64,000 bases of DNA from positions 21,337,535-21,401,534 of the forward strand of contig NC_058503.1 in assembly GCF_020382885.2 (NCBI RefSeq). Reading direction: 5' to 3'. Made by a program: the position numbers and the translations under genes. Shown here one piece after another: positions 12,106 through 25,000 of this stretch (position 1 is the stretch's first letter; each line of letters opens with the position of its first letter). Below the pieces are notes generated by a model. That model had not been told where the DNA came from and ran no database searches. It saw only the letters and a list, made by a program, of their open reading frames with translations. This stretch comes from Scatophagus argus. Taxonomy: Eukaryota > Chordata > Actinopteri > Scatophagidae.

Positions 12106-13034
12106 CTATGGAGTCTGTGCCATGCCACGACTAGACTTCATCTTCTCCAGTCTTTTAGAGAGGTGGCTGTTGTTGGACTCGAGCTCGTCGACCTTGTCCA
12201 GCGCTGATCGCAGCTGTGGCGGGAGAGAGAATAAGCAGGAGTGTAAAGAGAGTCTGTTAGACATACGGCTGGTCAGCGTGAAACAAAACTCTACCTCTCT
12301 CTGCAGTTTGCGTTTCTCTGCCTTCAGATCGTCCTCCACTTTCTCTGCGTTCTCTGCCGCGGACTTGTAGCGCGCCACCTGGCCTTCGAGTCGGCTCACC
12401 TGGAAACCAAAAAATAAACACATAAATAAATACACAACTTTTTAAAGTGAGAATCTTGTTGCGTTTTTAGGATTTCTCATCTTACGTTTTGTTCCAAAGC
12501 GGTGACTTCTTGCTCCGCCTTCACGAGTTTGAACTTCAAATCACTTATTTGTCTGTTTGAATCTCCTGGAAAGATTTAGCAAACATTAGAGCAACTGAGC
12601 GATAAAGTGGCGCCCGAAGGTCTCTTTTCAAACTTATGGAAACTTACTCTGCAGCTCTATGATGTTGGAATCGGTGCCGTTTTGAAGAATTTCACCATCT
12701 GGGCTTGAAGTGTTCTCGGTGCCGTTCCTCTGCGTCTTCTGCTCCAGCTGGGCCTTCAGTTTCTTTACCTGTAGATGAGGCCGTAACACGTCAGACTCTT
12801 CATATGACACCTGACATCCACAAGTTCTCAGGTGAGAGAAACTGATGTGCATTTACTTTGACATTGCCCGATCGTGAAGTCTTTCTTTATACTGGAGATT
12901 ATACTTGGAGAACGCAGTTTAATCAGATAAATATTACCGACAGCCACATCACCATCTCGGATACGAGATGAAGCACCGACCCACCTGCTCTATCATCCTT
13001 TCACGCTCATCCACCAGTTTCCTCAGGCGAATCT
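12106..13034 (-). CDS. lrrfip1: LRRFIP1 exons 23b-27: C-terminal coiled coil (short-tail ending)
   Basis: Five exons (50, 121, 80, 105 and 108 nt) encode [27 protein letters not shown] with a polar [19 protein letters not shown] insert, [40 protein letters not shown] and [20 protein letters not shown], with stop TAG at 12106-12108. Heptad patterning is evident through most of it. The first exon enters with two bases that complete the codon left open by exon 22 (G + AG = Glu), so skipping the acidic exon is phase-compatible. This end matches the coiled-coil C-terminus of shorter vertebrate LRRFIP1 forms and of LRRFIP2. Confidence 0.92.
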
Positions 13035-16000
13035 CTACAAGACAAAACACGTGTGTGAGAAGACGACAAGAACGTCTCATCGGACATCATTAATTCAAAT
13101 CATCACAAGGCCACAGGTACAACACAACAATCGTAACTGCTGCGGTGCATCTTTAAAAATGAAAAGTAAGTGTGAACATACCAGGGACGGGAGGTGCCAA
13201 GGAGATGGTGGGAGAGGGGCTGGGTCAGGGTGGGAGGCTGATGCATGCAACAGAGCAGGCATCCCGTGGGATAGTGGTGATGGAACGGAGTGTGAGGGGG
13301 GGGAGGTTAGCATGCACGAACTGTGGAGAAGAGGGTCAATGCAAGAGCACACGGCTGGCAGGACGACATTCACACTCTGTGACCACACAGTGAGATCACA
13401 ACGTTCAAGTTCAAAGGAAACCGACTGCTTCTCATATGACACTCGAGAAATGATGTTACAAAAATGCATGTAGATCAACATGTCAAATTGGAAACAGCAG
13501 GGTATTTATTTGCATTTCGGTGTGGATGCAGCACATTCATCTTTTTCATTAAGTGCAACAGAACACACAGATTTATCAAACATTTTCTGTGCTTTTAAAT
13601 CCTTGTAGATGGAAATGTCTTTAAGTCAAACAACAGCAGAGCCCAAACACGGTCTCTATGCATTTTTCATTTTAACCATCAACATTACAGCAAGAACGCG
13701 TAAAAGCATGTGAAATAATTAGCCAGGGTCTTAATGTGAATTAGCAGTTAACATTTGTGTTTTAATCGTACAGCAATGAATTTAATACGTGAACGATTTC
13801 CTGTAATTGTAAAAAAATGTTGTGTGATGCAGCTGCAGAGCAATAACATCCATGACACATTAACAAACAGCATGATAAAGGTGCCTCAGTGACTAAACAT
13901 ATCAGGTGCAGTATTGTCTAATGGTAAAACCCACTGTGACCAAGCAGTTTTATGACCTCAATGAAAACTTGGACTGTTTTTATGACTTAATTAGAATTAG
14001 AATATAAATACTTACACCAATATTCATTTGGGAAGGAATCAAAGTGCTGTGAGGTTCTGCACATATTTACCACTTTGTAAACAGCTAAGCAAAGAGTAGT
14101 GAAGGGCAGATGAAATGATATCTGTACAATACACCACCTACAGGCTAAGACATCTTACACTCCTCTTTGCCCTTGGCTTTGCCTTTCTTGGTGTTCTTCT
14201 TCACATCTTTCCTTGTCTGCGGTGGCTCTTTATTGTCGGCCACTTGGTCTGCACTCTTTGGTAAAACCAAAGCTTCACCCTGAAACTCCTGCTTAATAGC
14301 ATCTACTCCTTCCTCTATGGGTGAAGACTCTGCCTGGTGAATGTTCTCTGCAACAACACCCAACTCTCCAGCAATCAAAACCTTTTCTTCCACTGTAATG
14401 GGCTCATTTGCTACAACTATTTCTTCCACAGCTGTGCTTTTCTGCTTTTCACACATATTTTCAGACATGGCTTCCACAAGAGTACTCGTATCTGACTCTG
14501 GATCTACCGTATCTGCCTGGTTACCCCCATCGTCACACTTCCTGTCACTGCTTTCAGCTCGCTCGCCTTGTGTGTTTTCATTCGACTCAGTGTTACTTTG
14601 GCAAAGCCCTGAGCTGCCATGCTGGCTTTCATCTGACATGACTTCAACTCCCTCATCAACTTCTTCTTGTGCTAGATTCTCAGGGACACTTGGGGCAATT
14701 GCCACATCCATGTCCATGTCATCAAAATCAAAAGACTGCCCTTCGTCTTCACCGTCCTCTTCGTCACTGTCCTGCAGTCTGGGTTGAGATGAATCACTGT
14801 TGTCTTCATTGGGTTCATGTGATTCATGCGATTGCTCTTCCAAAGGACAAAGATGTGTCTCACTTGGCAGATCGTTTTGAGTGTTTTTCAGTTCTGGATC
14901 ATCTGCAGCAGCTGATTCTTCTGTACTGTGGTGCTGCGCGATACAACACCCAGTTTCAGTAGATTCTGCTGGAGAGTCTGTATTTAACATGTCAATGGTG
15001 AGGACCTCTTCTGTTTCAGAGGCCACTTCAGCAGCTGATTCATCGATGTGATCCTCACACTGTGATGTCAGGCTTTCTGCGTCATCCTGTTTGGCCTGTG
15101 CTACTGTCTCCACGCTCTTTTCAGCGTCAAATGCATCAGTGTCTTTGGTTAATGAAGCACTGTCACAACTGTCACTTTTTTCTTCATGTGAGGAGCTGTC
15201 TGGTTCAACTAAACCTTCAGGTTCCCTCAAGTCTTCACTCTGCTCCCCATTTTCTGTTCTGTCGGGTTTTAGCTCTGAATTATCCCCATCATGACTGACA
15301 GAAATGTCGATGGCAGGAAAGGATTCTTGTTCTGTCTCTGGCTCCTCACCATCTTTGATGGTCTCACTTGCCTCCTCTGGACCTTTACCAGAGTTCACGG
15401 CTGTGGACGGCTCCGACGGCAGCTCTGAACCAGCCAAGCTCTTCAGACCATCAGTGAAACCATCGGTTGAAGACACAGACGTGTCATCCTTACTCTCAGA
15501 TCTGGATTCAGATGCATCGGTAGCATCATTGCATGGAACATGTGATTCCGCATCGGTGTCTTCCTTGACGCTTGTTTCAAAGGCGTTTTCGTGGTCATTA
15601 GTTGGGCATTCAGATTTCATGTCATCATGAGACCCAACTTCATCTGCTGACTCATCAGCATCTGTATGGATGACGTTTGCATTAGTTGAGATGTCTGTTT
15701 CATGTTCAGAGTTACTGACAGTGGACGTACACACTTCGTCAAGACCATCAGTGTTCTCGGTACTCGTGTAGTTGCCAATGAGATCCGGAGTGCTGAGGTC
15801 GACCTCTGGAACAGGACCTGTTACAGGACCTGTTACAGATTCCACTTCTTCTGCTTTCTCAGTTTCCAAACTTTGTTCCTCTTCTTGCTCGTCCTTTTCA
15901 GGATCTCTTCTGGGCTCCTCGTGAGTTTCAACAACAGCAAAGGTTTCAGTGGGTGTCACCGCCTCTCCTGCTTCGACTGTCTCAGTTTCCAAAGTTTGTT

Positions 16001-19000
16001 CCTTGTTCTGCTCAGCCATAACATGATCTGCTCTTATTTCTTTGAGTGATTCAATTTGAGAAAAGGTTTCAGTGTTTTTCACAGCTGCTGCTTTTTCTGT
16101 TTCCAAAGTTTGTTCCTCGTCATGCTCCTCTGTAACGTGGTCCAATGTTGATTCTTGGAGAGTTTCACTGTGAGAAAAGTTTTCAGCGGGTTTTCCTGCT
16201 TCTACTCCATCGACCTCCTCCGTCTCTGGCCTGTCCTGCTCATTTTGATCCACTCTTGGCTCTTTGAGGGTTTCACTGACAGAACCCTCAATGTCATGTT
16301 CTGTTGTTAGCACATTATCTTTCTCCTTTTTTTTCCGTTTTTCCCTTCTCTTTAATCGCTTCATCTTTCTGTTGTGCTCCTCCTTTCTTTTTGCCTCTCC
16401 TTTTCTTCTTCTTCTTTTTGCCTGAAGCAGTGGCACCCTGAGGCTGAGATATACTCTGCATTTCCTCTGTGTCCTCGTCGTTCTCCGCCTCCTCTGCATT
16501 ATCAGGCGCTTGCTGAGGTTTGGTGTTTGATTCCGCCTCTTCTGCATTATCAGGCGCTTGCTGAGGTTTGGTGTTTGATTCCGCCTCCTCTGCATTATCA
16601 GGCGCTTGCTGAGGTTTGGTGTTTGATTCCGCCTCCTCTGCATTATCAGGCGCTTGCTGAGGTTTGGTGTTTGATGCCGCTGGGACGGACTCTCCAGGCA
16701 AACTTTCTTTAGAAAATTCCTGTGCAACTTTTTGCTGGGGACACGAGTCTGATTTTCTCAAATGACTTTCCTCAACGTCTTCCTGTTTGTTGTTACACGA
16801 CTCTCTGTTGTCATCACTTTGTGTCTCCACGCTACTGCTTTTGTTTTCTGTCTCCTCTAAATCTGGGTTACTGAACTCTCCTGAATCTCCCCCCTCAGGC
16901 TTTTCTTTTTCTCCAGTATTTTCCTCAGAACTTGTTACAATCTCTTGAAGCTCAGAGCTGCAGATGACTGCATCTTTGGCTTCTGTGAGTGAACATTTAT
17001 TAATGTCAACATTTAAGTCCGTGCTGAGGCCACTTGGGGCAACATCGCCTTCTTCTTTGGCCAAGCATGTCTGTTGTTCTTCTGTTGGCTGTTCCTCTCT
17101 TTGTGTTTCCAGTGGGGACACACCAGCATAATTACAGATTGTATCAGAGCTCAAGTGATTCTCTTTGGCTTCCTCAAACATTTCTCCATGCTGTTCTGGA
17201 TCCCCCTCTTCCTCTCCTCTACTTGTCAACTGAGTTTCCTCTGTGTTGCCTGAGAGATCATGAAGAGCATACGGTGATAGAAGGCCAAGAAAATGTCGAC
17301 TTAAGACATGACTTTCAAAGCTGTATTCTTCAAAGGAAGCGCATCAGCAGAAGTCAAGGTAAGGCAGAACACCTGATTGAGTCAGTGGCCAGAAAGAGAA
17401 GCACAAGAAGAGCAAGAAGAAGAAAGGCAGGAGGAACATCGAAATTAAGTTTCTGATCCCCAGAACATCAGTGTGCCAAGAAAAGAAGCCTGAAGCCAGA
17501 GACTCGAAGGTGTTACAGTCTAATAATCCAAATAAATGTCCTTTACTCTACTCTAAAAATGACTCTGAAATTCTTTACACCATAAACCCCGGACAGACCC
17601 ATCAGCATTTACACACCACCACCACCTGCATTAAAACACTGAACTGCAATTTAGAACTAAATACGTATTAGCTGAAAGGATGAAAAAGGTGCGAAAAAAG
17701 AGAAACACAATAAAAGCCACAACATTAGTGATGATGACAAAGTGTGAGTTTTTAAGCGAGCTGCTGCTTAAAGGATAAGGCTGCTGTTTCTATTCATGTT
17801 TCCATGTATTGTCCAAATTCCATGAAAAGAACAAAACTGTCGTCTGTAGTGCAGACAGTTTTTACGTCTGAAAAAATCTGTCCTAAAACAAGAACAAACC
17901 TTACTCAAACAGAAATTAAAAATCTGTTTTGGGGGGATGTTTTCAGCTGCAAATTAGTACACATTTAGTGAACTAGTGAGTATCTGCAAAGGGAGTGGGA
18001 ATACCGATGGCGTTCAAAATCTGACAACCTAACACCTGACTAACCCACTAAATACTACTAATAAATACTATTATATTAAAATAATCTATGTTGGTGGTGA
18101 GTGGGGGTTTGCTGGTGACAAAAGATGCCACCATACAGAGCAGCCAGTAGCAAAATCCAATAGCAATGGCTGGGTTTCAACCAGTAGAGGGCAGTCGCTA
18201 TTCATATTTATGACACAATATGTAGTAGAAGGATCAGCACTCTGAGTGCTCTGAGGACTTCTCGTTGACCTGGTAGTGAGATTTTCTTGCCACCTTCAGC
18301 TCCCAGGTACAAGCAGGAAATTTCAGTCTCTGCAGCTTATCACCAGACTTATCCTTTCAGGTCAGCGCAAATCAAAGTTAAAACGACACACAGCAGCACA
18401 ACACAGAGGACTGTAGAATTCACTCCAAAACTACGAAAGTCTGCAGACATTTTACGCCAAGCCATGCGGAAAGAAGTTTTTGCTCCACAACGTGGTTTAC
18501 CGAGCATGCTGTTGCCCTCCGTTGGGGGGGTCTGTGGACCTGCGGCCGACTGGGAGGCGGCGTCGGCACTGGAGGACCCGTCACCTTCTGTCTCACCAAC
18601 GTCTCCGTTGATGTTTAGGTCAGGTCCCAAGACTATCCCGTGTTTCTAGACAAAATAAAAAGTTAAAGATTACACACCTTAGAAACAACCTGCAACAGAA
18701 AGGCTGTTTATCTGGTTGTATATCTGCACTTATAATCTGTATATCTGGTATTGTTGAAAACTAACTCCTCTATTTTGCAATATGCCTGCACTTGTAATTA
18801 CTTCTCTTCAGTACAACAGGGTCCACTTTTATTTTTAAGCTTTAGTTAGGGTTACAGTAACATGCAAAACTTTATTTTCACACAGTTTCAAACTTGTTTT
18901 CCAAAATGGCCCCGAGCAGGCTGAAACAAGCATCCACACACTGACGACCGAGTACCTTCAGAATGTCTTTGAGCTTCACCACCTCTTCTCTGAGCTCATC

Positions 19001-22000
19001 TCGCTCAATTCGGATTGCATCTGTGTACTCTTTCTGTCGCTCTAAGGCCTGAGCCGAGCCGAGTCGAGCCGAGCCGAGCGTGAAACAAAGTGACCGAGAC
19101 GTGAGAGGAAGTGAAAGCAAAAGTTGGCATTCAATTTCATGCAAAGGAGAAACTGAATTTATGTCAGTAAAAGCTCATTAAAACACAAAACTGCTGGCTC
19201 ATCGGCTGTACCCCAATTTTTTTATCCTTCCACTCCACCGTCTCCTGCAGGTCAGATATTTCTCTAACAAAACCCTCCTGCTTCATACGCAGCTGACGGA
19301 TCTCCTAAACAGCAGGAAAAGGACATAAAGTTTGATGTAGTGAGAGAAAGAGAAAAGTAGTACATGCATACGTGTGAAAAGAGAGGAAAGCTGTGAAACA
19401 GAACATTCAGCCTTTCTAAGAGACAAGCAGAGTGATCGTCAGCTGCTAATCCAAAGGAGGCTCCACGTCCGCATCCCGTTTCACAGGGCGAATACTCACA
19501 TTTAGCAGCTCCTCGCTTTGTTTTAGCGTCTCTTTCATCTCGTTGAACTGGAACTGAAGCACACTGTGGGCATGTTTCTCTCGTTCCAATTCCTGTCAGG
19601 GGCAAGAGACAGTTTGACAACAAATAACGCCTTTGTTTTGTTTCTTTTCAACATCTATCTCATACAGATCAGTGTGTTATGTGTATCAAAGCCCCCACTG
19701 GGCAGATATGTTGCATGAATAATGGAGACACTTTTATGGAATCAAAAACTTTTGAAAACTTGATGCGTTCAAAGGCTGCGATGATAATGTAACTACAGTT
19801 AGCAGCTTCTGTTAACTGTGACCAATTATCTGCCTCAAACAAATTTCAAGCCTCTCCGTGTTTATTTTCATCCTGACGACTTTGTGGGAGGCAGAACACT
19901 AATTTAAAAAGCTGACGCACTGATGCTACAACCATTAAAGGGTAACTTCGTACATTTTGGGTGGTTTAGGCGTGTGCAGAGTGCTTTGAGCCACACAGAC
20001 ATACAGGTGACACTTCAAATACCAGACTGAAACCATTCAGGATTGCTGAAATTTCTAAATCGACTTTAATTTTCAAACAAATCACGTGGCTTGACTCAGT
20101 AATGTTCGCAGTTTTTAGGACTATCGTTCCGTGTGCCTGCGGTACCTTGACTTTCTCCTCGTATCCTCGCTGCGACTCAGACAGCATCTCCTCCAGCTCC
20201 ATCAGCGAGTCCTTCAGCGTGTCCACCTGGTACATCAGGTTGTTCTTCTCGTTGTCCAGCTGGGCGTTGGACACCATGGCCTTACGATACTTCTCCTCCA
20301 CCTCTGCTAGTGCATCCTAATGTCATGATTTATGGAGAATGTAAGAATACAACAGGTGCTGTAGCTTAATTTTTTCATACTTTCCTCAAATCATATGAAC
20401 AAACTAAATGTCTGCACGCAGCTGGCAGAGACTCCAGACAAAGCAGGAAAGTGTTTGAAGAGTACATATTTTTCCTCTCACTTGTCATGCCATTTATAAA
20501 TCTGGGTTGCTTGGTGAGAGCAGGAATTATTTTGTTTCGACCGTATCACAGTGCAGAAGGCAACATTCATCTACTCATGGATGAGAGGCTTGTGCTCACT
20601 AATGAGATGGAACCGCTAGCCAGCCTCCCGTCCATGCGTAGATGAACGCTTCCCTCTGAGGAAAAAAGTTCCTCACTGAAACTGCTCACAACAAGGTCTG
20701 CTGACTATCCCGAGTCAACGGGTCATGATTTCAGGAAAGAGACTTTGCTGTAGAGTTTTTCCATCCGGTTCCATTATATTCAAGAGAAGGACGAAGCAGA
20801 TAGATAAACAGCACTACACAAGTGAGAGGAGAAAGATGCGGTTTTCATGGTGGGGTGAACTGTTCCTGTGAGTAAATAAATGCAGGCTAACACACACACA
20901 CGGAAATGAAGAAAAAGCTGCAGATGCAACTTTGCCACTTTAGATTTGCAAGTTTACACCCAAGTTCGAAAACATCTGCACAGCGGAAAATGAATGAGAG
21001 GTAATCCCACAGAGGACTGCAGTTAAAAAACTGATTGTTAACTTCAATTCAAAAGCATTCAGAGTTATTGGGTTATGGTCTGGTGGTCTGAAGAGGACCT
21101 CACTATTCATTGTGTCCTCTGGGTAACACAACAGTGCACTGGTTGCAGGTATAATCACATGTTTGACCTGATGCAACAAGCTGAATAAGTATAAGACAGC
21201 AATCGTATTAGCTGATGGCGAGTCTGGAGCTGGGAGTTCTGCCAGGCTCGTACCTTTGCTTCTTTTAGGTTCTGCGTGTACTTGATTTCCACGTCTTGAA
21301 TCTGATCCTTCAGTTCGTGAATCTCCTGGTGAAGAGTGAAGCAGCAGCAGCAGCAGTGAGCAGAGACGGCACAGCGTGACACAAAAGGAGGCGCAGTGAG
21401 TTTGGGTAACGAGAAGAGCGACAGAAGAGTTTGCAGACAGAATGAAAAATGGCCCCACAACAGGGGACTTCACTGAGGAATAGTCATCACGCAAACAAAA
21501 CTGATCAGGGATCTTTAAGTACACCTTCAGTATGGTTCACACTTAAGATGGGTGAGATGTACATCTGTAAGCATCACCTGGCTCAAACATTCCTACTTCA
21601 CACACATTTTGGCTGTTTTTCTGGGTGATTTTATCAAAATGAACCAACAACCGTGTATAACAGCCAACGATAAAACCACTATCCACAAGGAAATGTCCTC
21701 TCTGTCCTTAGGACACCACGTCTCTTTGGTGTTACCTTGAGTTCTCGTATAGAGGTCTCTGCGTCTAAGGTTAGAGCTGTCTCGCCACTTCCTCTCCGCG
21801 AGGACGTCCCGCCCAGAGAGGTGAGGGTTCCTGCTGTCAAAGCAGAAGCTGCTCGAGATCCCTGAAGAAGAAAATGGTTTTAGATCTCTTTAGCATCACC
21901 TGATGGCTAATGCAAACTGATTCAGAGATGTGATCCACTCACCTTCTCAAGATAATCTCTGTCCTCCACCTGTTGGGACAAAAAAAACAGTCAGAGCAAA

Positions 22001-25000
22001 CACAGGCTGAGGTGGAGGCCACAAAACCAACTGAGGGAGGGAAGAAAAGAAAAAGCAACAGATGAAAACAAGCCTTCCAAGTACTCCAATCTGCTCTCTA
22101 CTCATGAACATAATGAGAAAAGGTACACGTTTCTGTTGATATGAAACGCCATGCAAATGATTAGTATGAGAGGCGTCAAAACACATCCAGAAATTAAAAA
22201 ACTGATCCAGCAGTCTGTTCAACAGCAGACCACATGTTAAAAACACACTTCAGACACCAGGCCTGCCACACATAAAAACAATCCAGTCACAAGACAAACT
22301 GATCGTCTCTGCAGTCCACACACAAATTAACCTGCGGCACAAACACGGTGTCAGGTGAGGTGCATTAAAAAGCGACGAGAAACCAAACCAGCAACCAGCA
22401 ACAACAAATCAGGAAGTCGGCTCACATCACAGCCTCGGCCTCCCGTGTGCGCAAAGCGACTCACATCAGAAAAATCAGGAATAGTAACATCGTCCAGGTC
22501 CCGGGGGAGGCCGCTGCTACTGGCCGCACTCCTCAAAAAACTGGCAACAGAGCTGCAGTTGTCCTACATCGGCCACCAGGGGGCGAAAGAGAACAGCAAA
22601 GAGGCCAACACTTAAGAGCAGGTCAGTTTATTAACAAATCATCAAGAGCAAATACTTTTATGTATTTTACACATATCAAAGCTTTTACACCAGCCAACAC
22701 AAAAAACAATCACCTCTTCAAAACCGAATAGGTTGCATGTGTGACAGGAATGCATCCACGCAGTTTCATGTATCAGTCATAGTGACATCGTACAGTATTA
22801 ACATGTACTACACAAGTACAAAACACAAGATTTATGGATTCTGATGTGAGCAAACTGCTTCATCAGCTGGTGAGGGATAAATAAACGAATGGCTAAATCC
22901 AATAAAAGAACATTTTAAAGCTCGTCTTGTCCGCTGCTACAGGCCCGTGACAGACAGGTGGGTCCGTTCAGCGCCTCAGTGAGGCGGACTGACGATCGTA
23001 CACTCAGCAGACTGGTATCCAGAGTTCCTCTCCAAGCTGCAGTTCACGGCTTGCTGACATTACAACTAAACATTAACATCTTGTGAAGACTGCGCTGTAC
23101 AGGTCCACCATGAAATGCCCGCTCGTACTCTGCACGCTGAGCACCCAGAGTGAATCTAACTGTGTATCAAATTCAGTTTCCTGTTTAAACCGTGGGGCTG
23201 GTCGCAGGGTGTCTGAGGAGTGAAGGCTCACCACTGGGCTGGTGCGGGCTGAACTGGCCCTGGAGGAGGCTCTGGAGCTGGAGCTGCGATAACTAGTGTA
23301 CTCTAATGGCTGCGGAGAAAACACACCGTTATGTGTCTGTCGACGCGTGGAGGCAAACACAAACCAACATGCGCACACTGACAGCCACAGCACGAGACGC
23401 TAACGCATGCTGGAGAGGGCCAAACCACAATTTAGGATCACAGTCACAATCTGCTTTCTTATTCTAAAATGCCAAAATCAAATCTCAAAATCTCATCGAT
23501 CGAAATTTCCGTGAACTAACCACGCAAATGCTTCCATAAGGAATAGTAGGCAAATGTCAAGCCTAAAATTATGATGTCAAACTCACTTAATTCCACATGT
23601 CTCATGTGTTTACACAGAGCAGATAAATTAAGTTAAAATAAATTTAATTTATGGCCTTCTGTACGATTTGCCACATTTGTAACCATGATTGTGGTCTCTC
23701 CACAGAGATACAGAACTTGAATATATTGTCGTGAAAAATTAGTCAAAAACAGCCAGAATCGGCCTGACTTTGTCAGGGTTAATGTGAGGGTTAGAGAAAT
23801 GTTTTTTAGAGTTTATTTCAAATTAGAGTTAATGAAACATAATCCCATCGACATTCGAACCTACTACCATGCAGCAGCGTCACTCCAATCACTAAAAATT
23901 CGGTGAAGGTCTTGCTCGCTCTTCTTCCAAGTTAACTGTTAGCATCATCAGTCCAGACAGTCCACACACCAGAAGACACTAGACCGGGTCTTTGTCAGGT
24001 GACTCAAACCAACAAAGCAACAATTGGCAGAAAATCTTACATGAGAGGTGGAAGCAGCGACTCGCCGTGACCCACTGCAGACGCTGTCTTCGTACAGGGA
24101 GCTCTGCACATGTGACACACACACACGCAGAGTGAACAGCGTGCTCGTGCTTCAGAGAACACGACATTTTAGTGATGGCTTCACCACATGCTTTTCTACC
24201 TAATGGTGCCTTCAGTGCCCGATGTGCGGCTGCATTCAGGACTGTACTGTGACTGACGTTAAGACTCAGTGAATTCAGAAAGCATTTAATCATCATCAGT
24301 TCTTTTGTTCGATTTCAGGTGTTTTTAAGAACTCTGGTGTCAGTGAATGATGGTGTCCTTTAACACTGTGATGAAGTGATAGTGGATGAAAAGCTAGAAA
24401 CGACTGGGACCAACCCTACGATCGAGCTGCTGGGTGATCTGACTGAGGGACCTGCAGAACTGCAACACAGGATGAAGCTGAGAGTAAGAATGAGGTTTGA
24501 AAACAGGAACAAATCACTGTCCTCGTGTCCCTCCCCACAAAGTGGTGAAAGGTCAGGCAGCAGCGACAAAACCAACACTGTGTACTGTCTGTTTACAGAC
24601 CTGGTAACCATTGAGAGCTGAACCTGGGTTTCTGGCACAGGACAGTCCATTGAGGCTGTACAAGTCAGAGGAAGCGTAAGAGACCTGAGATGAGGAAAGT
24701 GGGGGAAGGAAGCGAGAGTGACGAGCCAAGAGAAGGAGATGGGAACAAGCAAAAAGGACACAAAGTTCAGAAAGAAAGATCATTTTTAAACTGTCACCCA
24801 ACTCTTCACCTGAAGTACAACTTGCACCTGCATGCAGTGTAATCGTACTGTGCAAGTAAACGGCAGGGAGGATCTCACACACACACACAAATTTATCAAA
24901 TACTCCATGACAGTTTCACATAAATTCAAACTTTTGTACCATTTTAATTTTTATTTTGAACCCATGACCTCTGATGGGTAATTCCCAGGGAAAGTCCAGA

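Noticed and set aside
13095..13481. Pro/Ser/His-rich minus-strand frame between the LRRFIP1 endings
   Set aside because: Low-complexity translation, no match to LRRFIP1, and the [10 protein letters not shown] exon already fits exon 22 in phase.
14341..15630. Several plus-strand open frames over the acidic exon
   Set aside because: They are Ser/Leu/Cys-rich shadows of the GAN/GAR-rich coding strand, with no family resemblance or splice context.
16484..16675. Regular direct repeats that might suggest a CRISPR array
   Set aside because: The copies are contiguous with no spacers, lie in a coding exon, and the genome is a vertebrate's.
16340..16727. N-terminal part of the long 860-residue frame ([16 protein letters not shown] repeats)
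   Set aside because: It is the wrong frame of the 48-bp repeat. The splice from exon 22 enters the other frame ([15 protein letters not shown]), which has the acidic composition of the family. This frame becomes the real one only after the lysine block.
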